DNA of 64,000 nt from Calliphora vicina (GCF_958450345.1 NC_088784.1:41106278-41170277), one strand, 5' to 3'; counted from the stretch's first letter, positions 11,954-23,610 are shown. The notes: generated by a model not told the origin, from the sequence alone. Numbers and translations are program-made.

Positions 11954-12273
11954 TCTATATATATATAAATGAAATGGTCCATGTATGTAATGTCATCACG
12001 TGAGAACGACTGGAGCGATTTGGCTGATTTTTTTATTCGATTCGAAATTTTCAGGAGATGTTTTGTAAAGAAAAAAAAATCAAATTTCTTGGTAAAACTC
12101 GGAATTTATTTTTTTGAGTCCAGTCAACAGTAATAAAAAAGTTTCCTAAAGTATGCAGTACAAATTTAGATATTTTATTTGCAAATAAATAAGAACAGGC
12201 GTATGTGGGTTCGAGAAACTTGAAAAACTAACATTAGTAAATGCTACCGGGCGATGCCGGGGCGGTCAACTAG
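11954..12273 (+). mobile_element. Non-autonomous Helitron, 320 bp
   Basis: It starts TCTATATATATATAAATGAA, followed by CATCACGTGAGAACGACTGG and AGCGATTTGGCTGATTTTTT, the conserved 5' region of a common insect Helitron family. It ends with GC-rich GCTACCGGGCGATGCCGGGG and CTAG followed by T, as expected for a Helitron 3' terminus. It has no terminal inverted repeats and no target duplication. A 5' fragment of the same family is at 55893-56015. Confidence 0.75.
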
Positions 12274-12517
12274 TAGTTAATAAAGGAAAGCGGTATTTTT
12301 GGTTTTCCTAGAGAGGGGCTCTGGAAAATCAATTCTTCACATTTTTTTGTAAGTTATCTAACAAAACTCAATTTAAATACTCTTCAAACGAAATTGATTT
12401 TATCTCAGATGAGGAGCTCGAACAAAATGAAAATATTTCAATTGCTCAAAGGCTAAAATATATTATTAATAAATGTAAAAAAACCAAATAACAATAACGA
12501 AACAACGTTATAATGTA

Positions 12518-12728
12518 GATTTGCAACTTGCAAAAGAAATAGATCACTTTATTTCTGAAGGAACAAGAGGAAAATACTTGCAGATTTGTTATAAGTATTT
12601 GCAAATGGTTTTGCCAATATGAAAGATGTTTTTCGGCAGCAGCATATGTCAGTAACAAAATTCATTCCAGAATGGCAGACGAAACCATAGATGAGATAGT
12701 ATGCTTTTTAGTGTCTAATAAAAATTAA
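12518..12728 (+). pseudogene. hAT transposase C-terminal fragment
   Basis: The frame gives DLQLAKEIDHFISEGTRGKY, then after a frameshift FSAAAYVSNKIHSRM and ADETIDEIVCFLVSNKN-stop (stop at 12726-12728). This matches the hAT dimerisation domain pattern (VFSxAGxxxxxxRxRLxxxxVxxLxFLxxN). The region normally rich in conserved W/P residues is shortened. Catalytic residues upstream are lost. A plausible further piece, IDFISDEELEQNENISIAQR, is near 12390. Confidence 0.65.
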
Positions 12729-13066
12729 TTGCTAAATAAAAAATTTACTTTCAATTGTAAATACATAATTATGTTCGTTTCTTTCTTATAATTTTCGGGA
12801 TTTTAGATTTCCCGAAACCCCGGGTCGGGATTCTTTACCAAATCCCGATCACCGGGATTTTCAAAAATCAGTCCCAATTAGCATCTCTAACTATAACCCA
12901 CAAGGTAGCAAGAAAAGAGGTCGACCTAGAAACACCTGGTGAAGATCGACATTACAAGAAGTTAGTCAGCCTAGGACGTACGATAAATAACATCAGTGAC
13001 CTCAAGGACCTGACAACGAATAGAAAAACATGGAGACAACTTATAGACAGCCTATTCCTAGTATAG

Positions 13067-13303
13067 AGGCAGACCGTAATCAACCTAACTACGAGCAAGG
13101 CTATATATAAAGAACATTGCAAAATTCTATTTGACTGCTCTATAATGGTATGGTATGGTAAACATATCCGAAAAACTGGAAATTTAAACCATTTGTATAA
13201 ATCTATTAAAAAATATATATTTTATTTATTTATCTCTGGAAATTTAAACCTAAATTAGTTTTTTAATTCTCTGCTGATGAAGATATAATATAAAACAACT
13301 ATA
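13067..13303. other. Unassigned spacer
   Basis: Holds a repeated GGAAATTTAAACC (about 13170 and 13240) and no gene. Confidence 0.4.
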
Positions 13304-13882
13304 TTAGGGCGGGTCGATTTGTAGTGACGTAAAAGATCGCCCAAGTTACAAAGAAATAAACGCCATTTTGAGCTTGTTGCATACTCCGCAACTTAGGCAC
13401 GCTAAAACTATTCGTGTTAATAATTTCGCTCATTGCGAGCAAAAGTTATGTTGGTTTGAAGTTTAAACTAAATCTTAAAAATAAAGCTATACTGATTCTC
13501 ATAGACGTATGATTAATATTATTTATAACCTACATCACTTTAATATTTATCATACGCTATATAAACAAAATTTATACACATACATGTGCCAAAAATGGTG
13601 ATGTTTTTAAAATTTTTGTATTGGGACCCCAGGGGGTTCCAGGGGGTATGCCACTAGCATGGGTCGGCCCTCCAAAGTTACTGGGGGTCGGTTATACATT
13701 AGACTCGATTAGGGCACTTTAAATGGGTCAAAGTGGGATTTTTCAAAATTTTATCTTTGGGTCAAAATAAGGAACACCAGAATTCATTTTAGAGATATGG
13801 CTCCTTGGGCAAAGTTTCTTATTTGATCCTTAGAGTACGATTTTCCTTGTCACTTGGGCGATTCTTAAATCGACCCGCCCTA
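13304..13882. mobile_element. 579-bp MITE with GGGCGGGTCGATTT ends
   Basis: The left end TTAGGGCGGGTCGATTT and the right end AAATCGACCCGCCCTAA are inverted. The similarity continues inward (GATCGCCCAAGTTACAA / TTGTCACTTGGGCGAT). The core contains an unusually G-rich block (CCCCAGGGGGTTCCAGGGGG, about 13627). The target duplication is not clear. Confidence 0.75.
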
Positions 13883-14789
13883 AAGTATATCTTTATAATC
13901 TGTAAACATCTTGATAAAACAACTAAAATTAAAATAAAATATTTCGTTAATTTTTAATAATTCAGATAAAACGTGAGTATATTAACATTATTATAGGAAA
14001 TATGGACATTAAATTAAGTTCATATTACTACTATTAATTATGTTGATTGTATTAACATTTTTAACGATAAAATTTCATATTGTTTTTAAAAATGTATGAA
14101 TATTAAACAAATATAGTTTATTAACTTAAATAACACACATTGCCAGTATTAAAATGCCACTGATCAAGAACAGACTCACAAAAATATACATACAATAAAA
14201 CTATTTACAAAACTGTTCATATTAAAAAAAAATATCCCAATCAACAATATTATTGAAATTAAAGTCAGATTGCTTTTTCATTTAATAAGAGTACTTCATC
14301 GAACAAGTAAATGTACAAACTATTGGAACCAATGCATAGGTTGAACATTGTAATAGTAATATTTGTCTCAAAATGTATCAAAGAGATTAACTGGTGATCA
14401 TTTTTATATACAAATGTTTTATACGATTCGTTACGGTGTTTTTTTACTTTTCTGAAAATTCAGAAAATAATCATAAAAATAAATTATAAATTACACTTTC
14501 CACTTATCATAAAATATCGAATATAAATTTGGTACTTTTTGGATGTTCAAACTTTTAAGGGGTAAAAATTGTTTTATTTGCGAAGATATAGACAGGGCAC
14601 AATTTTTCTGTTTACTTAATAATACTTTTTCATTCTTCTGAATGAAGTGAATTGTGAACGCATAACGAGGGACTTTATGGTTATGAGTGAGTGAGAATCT
14701 ACAAGGGGTGGACTTGTATTTTTCTTTATTGTACTTTTATTAATACATTTTCTATAATATTGAACCATGATCATATCCTATAAGTGAAA
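13883..14789. other. No recognisable gene
   Basis: Very A+T-rich, with no long frame and no element ends that I can see. Confidence 0.4.
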
Positions 14790-14825
14790 TATCTCTGAAA
14801 CATTGAGAAAATCAGTTCTTAAAGT

Positions 14826-15996
14826 TAAATGCTCAGATTTCTTTGTGCTCAGAGCCAAAGCTAATGCTGGATTGAAGTCGTGTAAAGTTCAAAAAGTTCC
14901 AGATCGCAATACAAAAGAACGAGCGAAAAAATTCAGGTCAAATTTAAAAAAATGTTCACCTGTTGTGTGATTGATGATTGACAACTTCCGCGTCAAGAAT
15001 TTTATGTGGCTAATGGACGACGTAAAGTTCAAGAACAATACCGGAAAGAAAAACAAAAGTTCCCAAGATGTTTCATGGGACGGGAAATCCCGGAAATTTC
15101 GCAAAATTTTCAATCCCGAATTCCCGGGAATTATTTTCTTTAATTATATGTCATGTTTTTTGAACTTGACTTTCTCTAAAAGATTCTTAAAGTTCAAAAA
15201 CAAATGCAGAAGATTCATACAAAAAAAAAAGATTTATCCCAAAATAGACCAATAAATAGTTCATTGTACAAATTATTGCAAAAATGAATTTTGTTTAATA
15301 TTATTGTGTTTTCTTCAAGTTTTAATTAACATCTTAACTTAATTTTTGATTTGATAAGCAAAATATTAAAAATTAAATATCTATTTTTTGCGAATTAACA
15401 GAACTAATTGGAATCTAATGAAGGTAGAAAAAAATCGAATGGAAATTGAAGCCATTCCGATACAAATGATAAATTGTGACAGGTTTTTATATAACCAAAA
15501 TCGAGTCAGTTTATCTATTTATATTAAATTTTTATTGGATTTTTTTATTTGTATCTACATTTTAAAACCAAAGACTTTTTTTTAGATTTTTAGCAAAGTC
15601 TACATTTTTAAAATTTAATAATTTGTTCTAAGCGGGAATTCCCGGGAATTTCAAAATTAATCCCGATTTCCCGGAAATGGAAAATTGCGGGAAAAGAAAA
15701 ACTTTAGTTGCAAGCCATTTGCAGTTGTGACGAAAGAAGCCAATCATTTGTGACATCAGGTACGAAAACACGCTTTTTTGTGCATAAGTTTAAAATCAAA
15801 ACAATTGCATTATTACTATAATCAAGGTTAGTTTATAATAAAAATAAAGTAAAAATAAATAAATAATCCGAAATTTGAATGTCCAATTTTTTTTTCGATA
15901 ACATATTTTATTTTGTATTTTTGGACTAAATTTCAGCCACTTACATGTAATTATTTTGATGCTTTGACGTCCATGCTTTTTTGGCCAAACCCTGTA
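14826..15996 (+). pseudogene. IS630/Tc1-type transposase relic, split by an insertion
   Basis: Upstream piece: KVQKVPDRNTKERAKKFRSN, then in another frame CCVIDD with the stop-disrupted QLPRQEFYVANGRRKVQEQY and KQKFPRCFMG (to about 15077). The family form is CCVIDDETY...DFKQLPGQEFYVA, so the first catalytic Asp region is visible. The downstream piece resumes at about 15705 with QAICSCDERSQSFVTSGT and then decays. At 15965-15996 a terminal-repeat-like sequence (TTTTTTGGCCAAACCCTGTA) precedes TA and could be the element end. The second and third catalytic regions are missing. Confidence 0.65.
15079..15705. mobile_element. CCCGGGA-rich insertion inside the transposase relic
   Basis: It is bounded by the break in the transposase frame. 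Left: GACGGGAAATCCCGGAAATT and CCCGAATTCCCGGGAATT. Right: GCGGGAATTCCCGGGAATTT and CCCGATTTCCCGG. The subterminal motifs resemble those of the 11700-12889 hAT element. The exact ends and target duplication are not resolved. Confidence 0.6.
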
Positions 15997-16242
15997 TTAT
16001 AGCATCGAAATATTCCTCGATCGATCGGTTATGTTATTCTTAATACAAATACCAAATTTCAAACATTTTTATGAAGAAATAAATTGCATTGGTGGCAAAT
16101 CCCCCCAACTGTCCAGAACTTCTTTTGTAAAAAAAAAATTTAAGAACGAAAGTAACAATAAAATCTTTAACGGGAAGGTTTCCGGAAAAAGTGGATAAAT
16201 TTATAAATACCGAGCAGTATGCCTATTATTTAATGTTTAATG
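15997..16242. other. Unassigned spacer
   Basis: Contains CCTCGATCGATCGG near 16015 and nothing else I can name. Confidence 0.4.
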
Positions 16243-16749
16243 AATTGAGGAGCCGCAGACCAAAAGGTACTTTTTCGCATCTTATCAAAAATTGTTTTGA
16301 TAAGAAAAAAGTTTTTTACAAAGTAAATTGGTTCTAAAAAAATTTGTGCTTAACAAAACGTAGAACACTATTATAAAACGAAAAAAAATATTTAATTTCA
16401 ATGTGTAATTTGTTTATAATCAGGATTAAAAACATTCATTTAAAATATTATCGTTAAAAAAACGCATAAAACATACCTTTTAATTTTGTTTTTAACAAAA
16501 TGTACTTTTTTTCTTTATTTTTTAACAAAAGCTTCTCTTTCCGATATTAAAATGGTTTTATATCAAACATCCTTAATATTTAATGTGGTGACTTATAGCA
16601 GTTAGATTTATCTATTGATAAGTAAGAAACTTGATACCATTTCCAGGTTCATGCAGTTTTTTAAGGGGGTGAAATATGTATATAAAACTCATTTTCCCAA
16701 AAATTTTAAATATGCGAAAAAGTACCTTTTGTTCTGCGGCTCCTCAATT
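16243..16749. mobile_element. 507-bp MITE with about 38-bp inverted ends
   Basis: The left end AATTGAGGAGCCGCAGACCA and the right end GTTCTGCGGCTCCTCAATT are inverted, continuing through AAAAGGTACTTTTTCGCAT / ATGCGAAAAAGTACCTTTT. The ends are nearly identical, so the insertion is fairly recent. No coding sequence. Confidence 0.85.
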
Positions 16750-17362
16750 TGTATAATATTTGAATAAATTTTCATATTTTTGAGAATTTTTATATTAACT
16801 GAATACAAGTATAAGTTTTTTCGGCACACTCTTTATGTACACCATCATCATAATAAAGAAATAATTATATATTTAGTTATTATAAATGACGGACGGACAA
16901 ATATAGTTTTTATTTAGTTAAGCCATCTCATATATTTTTCATTTCTGTAATGGACTCTGTTCTGTACATTTGCAAGCAAAAATAAAAAAAAAAAAAAACA
17001 AACTACACATTTTTATAAGTATTTATTTGTTAAATAGTATTAAATGTTTCCATTATACTCGTACAAGGACACTTCCATTGAACATATTTTTAATTCTATT
17101 TTTTTACATTTTATTTGTAGAGTGTGTGGGTGCAAGTTTAGTGATGTGTGTTTCTGTGTGTGTAAATATTTGTTTGTAATTGTGTATTTCGTATGTCTAT
17201 TTATAATGAAAGTAGTTGTGTATCTAATTGTCCTTTTGTTGTGTTCTGCTTCATATTATTTGTTATACTATGTACATTGTACAATGTAAAGTTAAAAAAG
17301 TTCCAACATTAGATACGTTGTTTTTTTAATATTAAGTTGAATGTATGTACACTTGTACTTAC
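16750..17362. other. No gene; TG-rich stretch
   Basis: 17100-17290 is rich in TGTGTG and TTTGT runs, which create overlapping open frames of about 70-80 codons with low-complexity translations. I do not regard them as genes. Confidence 0.5.
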
Positions 17363-17370
17363 ATACATAT

Positions 17371-19372
17371 TAGAGTGACAATCAGTTGTATGGAAAAAAA
17401 TTTTTGTTAAAATTTTGAAGAGTGCCGGGTGGAATATTGTGACACTAGGCCTAAATGTTAAGTGCTGAAAATTTGAAATTTTGGAAATTAACCCTGTATC
17501 TCCTTTGGTTCAAAATGACCCAAAAACTGTATTATCGCCAAAATTAGAGAAAAATGCAAATTTTTCAGTTTTTGTAAAAATTTTACTACTAAATAAATAC
17601 TTTTGCAATTGAATGCAAAAGAATCGAAATATGTACGTAATTATCGTTGTAATGAGATATAAATGACAACATTTGGGTAAAAAATGTTAAAGTTATTACA
17701 AATTCGCCAGACCATTAACGTGTTTCAGGCCACTTGAACAAAAAATTTAGGAAACAAATTAAGATATTTCGAGAAAAATTAAAATAAAAGCTCATTTTTA
17801 CTTAAAATATGTCCATATTTACTTGTATATGAGTTTTTGTCTTCGTAGGATACCGTTAACCTATTCGCAGGTATGGCCAAAAAAAATAATTTTTTTAACG
17901 GCTGTTTCAAAACTCCATTTTCAAATTTTTAAAAATTTTGTTAAACAAATTTCAGATTTTTTCGATCATTACATTGGGCTTTATTGAGATCAAAATAAGG
18001 AATAAAAATATGAAAAAATTATGTCAATACCTCTTACAGTTTTTCCGTACCTGCGATTTAAATTTTGCGTTTTTCAAGAAAAACAAATTTTTTGTCCATA
18101 TTTAGGCGAATGAGTCCAATTTCCTTACTGTTATAAATTTTAAGTAAACCCTATTCATAATATTATAGTCCTTGTAATTTTAATATGTTCTGAAAGTTTT
18201 ACTAAAATCGGAAAACGATAACCTTTGAATCGTGAAGGTCAAAGGTCTAATTTTTCAATATTTGGAATTTCTAATGAAAAGATAGCGAAATGTTATATAT
18301 TTTTGTGCCGATTTTCATGAAACTTGAGGAAAATATATATTGGGGTCTAGCATTTACAACAACAGTGAAAAAATGGATTTTAACCTTTAAGAGGACTTGG
18401 GGTCAAAATGGCTGTGTTTTTCGTGATTTTAAAAGTTGAGGGTATTTTGGACCCCAAGTGCTGCTAAGGGTTAATTTCCATTTTTGTGTTGCTATTTTAA
18501 ATTTTTAGTTTTTAGTTTTTCTTGAAAATCGCAAAATTTAAATCGCAGGTACGGAAAAACTGTAAGAGGTATCATAATTTTTTCATATTTTTATTCCTTA
18601 TTTTGATCTCAATAAAGCCCAATGTGATGATCGAAAAAATCTGAAATTTGTTTAACAAAATTTTTAAAAATTTGAAAATGGAGTTTTGAAACAGCCGTTA
18701 AAAAAATTATTTTTTTTGGCCATACCTGCGAATAGGTTAACGGTATCCTACGAAGACAAAAACTCATATACAAGTAAATATGGACATATTTTAAGTAAAA
18801 ATGAGCTTTTATTTTAATTTTTCTCGAAATATCTTAATTTTTTTCCTAAATTTTTTGTTCAAGTGGCCTTAAACACGTTAATGGTCTGGCGAATTTGTAA
18901 TAACTTTAAAATTTTTTAATTACATTTTGTCATTTATATCTCATTACAACGATAATTACGTACATATTTCGATTCTTTTGCATTCAATTGCAAAAGTATT
19001 TAGTAGTAAAATTTTTTCAAAAACTGAAAAATTTGCATTTTTCTCTAATTTTGGCGATAATACAGTTTTTGGGTCATTTTGAACCAAAGGAGATACAGGG
19101 TTAATTTCCAAAATTTTTTTTTAATGTAATATTCATTAATATAAATAAATCTACATATTTCTAGAAAACAATGCAGTAGGTTAACGAGTTTCACCTATTT
19201 ATTCCATATTAACAGTAAAATTTTGCATATATCTGAACTTTGACCTCGATGCGCGTCCAGAAATCGTTGCCCGATTTGGCTCAAATTTTCAGCACTTAAC
19301 ATTTAGGCCTAGTGTCACAATATTCCACCGGCACTCTTTGATATCTAAAAAAAAAAATCGGCTGTCACTCTA
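17371..19372. mobile_element. 2.0-kb hAT foldback element, exact 8-bp duplication
   Basis: The ends TAGAGTGACA / TGTCACTCTA are flanked by ATACATAT at 17363-17370 and 19373-19380. The left arm (17371 to about 18090) is a near-perfect reverse complement of the right arm (about 18510-19372). About 145 bp of the right arm (around 19120-19265) has no partner in the left arm, so the left arm carries a deletion. The roughly 420-bp spacer has its own smaller palindrome (ACTTGGGGTC at 18400, GACCCCAAGT at 18452). No transposase is encoded. Partial relatives lie at 21995-23050, 25752-26525 and 58576-59770. Confidence 0.9.
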
Positions 19373-19403
19373 ATACATATACATAAATATATGAATGTAG
19401 GTA

Positions 19404-19561
19404 TTAGGGTGTATTTTTAGAATTTATAAAAGATTTAAGCAATAAAATTATATAAAATAGGTGGGACCATATTCGAGTTATTACAAATTGACTCGACCTA
19501 TATGTGTCTCAGAGAACTCTATTTTGCACTTTCAATAAAAATATAAAGCCAAACACCCTAA
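19404..19561. mobile_element. Small MITE, about 158 bp
   Basis: TTAGGGTGTATTTTTAGAAT at the left pairs imperfectly with AATATAAAGCCAAACACCCTAA at the right. It lies just outside the 17371-19372 element. Confidence 0.55.
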
Positions 19562-20540
19562 TATGTGTTATATATGAGTAAATGTTTTTATTTAATAGAA
19601 TTTGTTTATTATTTTTTTTAAGTTTAAATTAGTTTTATTTACTGATTTGTATTTGCCATGTTATTGGTTTTGTATGTCATGTACAATTGATAATAAAGGT
19701 AGCTAGCTATAGTATCTGTTTTTATGAGCTAAAAATTTTCTTTTTTTCTTTCGTATAAAAATACTTGTAAATTGAATATTTTGTTGGTTTTTCAAATACT
19801 GTAAAAATGTGTTAAAAAAAGTGAACGAACACATAAATTTTGTACTTAGCTTCACATAACATTAGCAAATTTTCAACTACATATTTAAAATACACATACT
19901 TAATTTTGGAACACACTGTAACTTTCGTCATACGTTTTAATTAGTTTTAATAAACAATTTTTTTTTTTTCGTTTTTTATGTAAGTTTGTATGATTCTAAT
20001 TGATTTTTTTATATTTCAATAAAGTTATATTAAAACTGAATTGTGAATTAATTTTATTCAATTTTCTTTTTTTTTAAATTCATAACTTTTTTATTAGTTA
20101 GATATGCGAGCACTGGCACAAAAATTTTGCAATTTTAGTTATTACATATTTAATTGATTTGTTATTAGTTCTTTGTGATTATTTATATCCTACGCTACCA
20201 TAAATGAAGGGGAAATTTGTATCAATTGTTTTGAACATACTAGTCATGTGACAATTTTTCCATAAGTTTTTCAAATTTAGTAGAAAAAAAATATCTATTA
20301 ATTTCAATCCAATTTTGTGACCAGAATGCAGAGGGTAAAAAGGCGTTCTAAAATTATGAACGGATGTTATCAAATTGACAACGAAGCGTTTATAGTTATT
20401 GAAGAATATCCATTTTTGAATCTATAACAAATCGTTGTTAAATTAAGAACGTAAATATAAAAAATACCAGAGTCAGAGTCAAATCATGAACATATCGTTG
20501 ATAACACTGTGTGTAATTTTTTAACTCATGGTAATATATC
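19562..20540. other. No recognisable gene
   Basis: A+T-rich with homopolymer runs. No element ends found. Confidence 0.4.
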
Positions 20541-21425
20541 CAAAAAAAGACCCGTATCTCCCAGTTTTGCCAAAGTCATTCACTTTTTTTTTGGGGCCTC
20601 GATGTCATTTTTGCAAAAAAGTGATAATTTTCTTAGGCTCATATCTTGCTGTTCGAAATTTTGATTTACTCCATTTTCAAATTGTAGCCCTTGTTATAAA
20701 GAACAAAAATTGTGAACATATAAAATCAAAAACACTTCAACTTCAAGATCAAAATCGCAAAAACTTTTAAAAAATAGATGTTTTTACCTTTTTCCCCTTG
20801 TTCAGGTACATAGGTAGCAAACCGTTCAAAATTCAAGGAAACAATGAACTACAAAAATATACCTAAGATCTCAATAAACAACTTTCTAGAACATATGAAC
20901 TTCCTAGGAATTATTCTTAATACCGTTTAGGTAAGTCATTATAAGTTAGTAAGAAAAAACTAAAGTAATTAAGTGTTTCAGGCCATGACACAACAATATT
21001 AGGTACACTCAGTTCAAAATAAATTCTCAATTATACAATTCTTGTAACGTCAAACAAAAGAAAATATGAAAAAAATCTAAATCAAAGTTTGACGTTATAG
21101 GGCTAAATATAGAAAACTCTAGTGATTCTACCTTCTACAATTATTGTATATTGTTTTAGGCCATAAGCTATCAAATTATTATTAACTAATGCATACTTTT
21201 AGGCAGCTCTAAACAAATTTATTTCTAAATTTATTTCGAATTCTTTATGACAAGGGCTACAACTTTGCTGAGAGAGAAAATAAAATTCCGAACTGATTGC
21301 AAGATATGAGCCTGAGAAAATTATCACTTTTTTGCAAAAAAGACAATAACGACCCAAATTTTTGGGAGTCCATAAAAAAAACTACATGACTTTGGGCAAA
21401 ACTGGGAGACACGGGTATTTTTTTG
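20541..21425. mobile_element. Inverted-repeat element, about 885 bp
   Basis: The left arm (AGACCCGTATCTCCCAGTTT, TTGCAAAAAAGTGATAATTT, TCTTAGGCTCATATCTTGC) is the reverse complement of the right arm (GCAAGATATGAGCCTGAGAA, GGGCAAAACTGGGAGACACG). The arms are about 120 bp and extend further with decay. It has no coding potential. The target duplication is not resolved. Confidence 0.75.
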
Positions 21426-21849
21426 TTATTTTATTTAAGCTGTCATTATCACCTTCAGGAGCAGTTTTGTTATTGGCAACACTTTAAAAAAGGAAAAGTA
21501 TTTAGGAGTAACAAGTTCTATCAAGTAAAACTGAAACGAAACTAAAAATGTCTATAAATTATTCCACCTTGATGCATTAAACACATTCACGACAGCAGGA
21601 TATCGACTACAACTGTCGAAAAGTATAATTTTCACTACAACACGGCTACAAGACTGCACAAACACCGTTGCCGCTGTAGTCAAGTTAATCTAATTTCTAT
21701 TTTCGTAGGCGGCGATGAACAGATCTAGTGCTGACAACATAGGTTAGGTGAGGTATATGATACCATACACCGAGATTATCAACAGTTTTCCTTAAAAATT
21801 GATATAGGAGCTAAGATTAGTTATGGATCAATCGCTATAAAATTACGTG
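21426..21849. other. No recognisable gene
   Basis: Some higher-G+C sequence near 21590-21750 (GACAGCAGGATATCGACTAC) without a family match. Confidence 0.4.
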
Positions 21850-21960
21850 ACATGTTTTCTGCATATAAGAAACTTATTTGTGTTGAATTTTATTTGAATA
21901 TCAACATTTTTAAGAGATCTATGCTAGTTATAGTGATTTTCGGAAGTGTGCCGTATTAGG
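21850..21960 (-). mobile_element. DINE-like repeat, internal fragment
   Basis: AACATTTTTAAGAGATCTAT and GTGATTTTCGGAAGTG match the interior of the type-2 DINE-like repeat seen complete at 63180-63943 (there reversed as CTTCCGAAAATCAC). Confidence 0.5.
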
Positions 21961-21994
21961 GAGACCCTTAACAAAGAAAAGTTTGATTATTCCC

Positions 21995-23050
21995 AGTTTG
22001 ATGAATTTTGGTGAATTTTTGTAAAAAAGGGGGAAAATGCAATATTTTCAGTTTTTGTAAAAATTTAGCTATTAAAAAATTACATTTACACTTTAGTTTA
22101 AAAGTATAAAAATGTGTACGTAATTTTTGTACAAAAATTGTTTAAAACAATTTTAAAGTTATTAAAATTCCCAAGACCATTAAAGTGTCTCAAGCCACTA
22201 GAACAAGAAATGTAGGGACAAAATTAACATATTTTGACAAATATTAAAATGGAGGCTAATTTTTACTTAAAATATTTCCATATTTACTTGTATATTAGTT
22301 TTTGTCTTCGTAGGATACCATTAACCTATGCGCAAGTTGCGTAATTTTTTTAACGGCAGTTTCAAAACTACATTTTCAAATTTTTAAAAATTTTGTTAAA
22401 CCAATTTCAGAATTTTTAGATCATCACATTGGGATTAATTGAGAATATAATAGGGTATAAAAATATGATAAAAGTATGACAATATCCCCTATATTTTTTC
22501 CGTACCTGCGATTTAAATTTTGCAATTTTCGAGAAAAAAAAATTTTTTGGCCATATTTTGGTGAATGAGCTTAATTTCCATACTGTTATAATTTTAAATA
22601 GCACTTATTCAGAATATTATAGTCCAGATAATTTTTAATAAACTCTGAAAATCTTACTAAAATTGGAAAACGATAAACCTTAAATCATGAAGGTCAAATG
22701 TAAAATATTTCTATATTTGGATTTGCTAATGGAAATACAGTGCACTCGCGATAATATGAACTAATTAAAAAAAGGCCAGTTCACTTTTGCAAGATTTTTC
22801 ATATTTGCGAATGGCATCTAATTCCCATCTACAGCTAGGGAAATTCCCAAATAGCCAATGGAAGTATAAAGTGTTCATATATTAGGGTGTTCATATTATC
22901 ACGAGTGCACTGTATAGCGAAATGTTATAGGTAAATGTTTGGGCCGATTTTGATGAAACTTGAGAGAAATATAACATGGAGTCTAGTATTTATAATAACT
23001 GCACAAAAATGGAAATTAACCCTTTATGGCACTTGGGGATAAAATGAAAC
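21995..23050. mobile_element. Partial copy of the hAT foldback family
   Basis: It follows the left arm and spacer of the 17371-19372 element (TTTTCAGTTTTTGTAAAAAT, TTTGTCTTCGTAGGATACCA, CCGTACCTGCGATTTAAATT, AAACTTGAGAGAAATATAAC, CACTTGGGG). The right arm and the true ends are missing. It is older than the 17371 copy by its divergence. A 175-bp MITE at 22738-22912 interrupts it. Confidence 0.7.
22738..22912. mobile_element. 175-bp Tc1/pogo-type MITE with TA duplication
   Basis: The ends CAGTGCACTCGCGATAATAT and ATATTATCACGAGTGCACTG are inverted and flanked by TA at 22736-22737 and 22913-22914. Removing the insert restores AATGGAAATA-GCGAAATGTTAT, which aligns with AATGAAAAGATAGCGAAATG near 18275. 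That comparison supports the boundaries. Confidence 0.85.
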
Positions 23051-23458
23051 TAAAATTTTAAAATCTCAAAACTTTAGAGGGCTTGCGGATCGTCTTATCT
23101 CCAATCGATTTATTTAAAATTTTTTCAGGATAATTTTTTTACCAAAATTTACCAAAATTTTGATGTACATACGAAATTATATCAGACCGGACGTCTTAAG
23201 TAATCGCAGGATATTTTTTAAACTTTTAATGACAAATGCCCCAACAAAAACTTTACTTACCTAGTAAGCCAGCATGTATAATTGGAGCAAAACGATAACT
23301 ACTTATTATTTGACTGAAACACTACTTACCGTTGTTCGAGATTTTTAAAAAATTCAGGGGTCAAGCTTACAAATGTACTTACAATCAGTTGAGAAATAAG
23401 TAGTAAATTCACAACAAGAATATGTAGCTAAAAAAAACACAAAAAATATTGCCTTGTG
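23051..23458. other. No recognisable gene
   Basis: A short duplication ACCAAAATTTACCAAAATTT lies near 23140. Otherwise unassigned. Confidence 0.4.
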
Positions 23459-23522
23459 TGGGAATCGAACAGTCACATTATTTGCTTGTGTTTGATAGTC
23501 AAGCTGCTAACTCACTGCTCCA
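23459..23522 (-). other. tRNA-like fragment
   Basis: Read on the minus strand it starts TGGAGCAGTGAGTTAGCAGC (box-A-like) and ends GACTGTTCGATTCCCA (box-B consensus GTTCGATTC). The spacing of about 45 nt between the boxes fits a tRNA or a tRNA-derived SINE head, but I cannot fold a clean acceptor stem. It could be a degenerate tRNA pseudogene or SINE promoter. Confidence 0.35.
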
Positions 23523-23610
23523 TGTACGAGTTATTTTATTGGAAGTTAACAATAGTTTTAACATCAACATATAAATGAATATGATATGAACAAAAAAATT
23601 AATGGCTTTG

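Larger units (their letters stand above)
11700..12889. mobile_element. hAT element with exact 8-bp target duplication
   Basis: The terminal repeats are TAGAGATGC / GCATCTCTA, flanked by ACTATAAC at 11692-11699 and 12890-12897, an exact 8-bp duplication typical of hAT. Subterminal CCCGGGATTT-type inverted motifs occur at both ends. It contains a decayed transposase C-terminus (12518-12728) and a nested Helitron (11954-12273). It is inserted in the retrotransposon relic at 10110-13066. Confidence 0.9.
10110..13066 (+). pseudogene. Non-LTR retrotransposon relic (endonuclease-RT), three nested insertions
   Basis: Pieces in order: an AP-endonuclease-like segment (QYYSPTEDATSDANYAFYDSL, then VLMEDFNSKVD and MGVHGIGTFNNNDERL, 10110-10356), an RT N-terminal segment (EKATGVDNIVADALK, LHPLFEQMW, 10612-10745), a degenerate RT stretch ending KIILERM (about 10850), then the C-terminal tail (YGCETWFVTEDIKN, CLRRIPKIVWPRIISNEQLW, 11460-11690, and KTWRQLIDSLF, about 13035-13060). 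This order matches elements of the RTE/CR1-like type. The core RT with the catalytic Asp pair is deleted. Stops and frameshifts are common. Insertions sit at 10360-10606, 10888-11452 and 11700-12889. Confidence 0.75.

Noticed and set aside
17044..17289. 81-codon Cys/Val/Tyr-rich frame resembling a membrane peptide
   Set aside because: It is derived from TGT/TTG simple sequence. An overlapping frame is equally open, so there is no evidence of selection.
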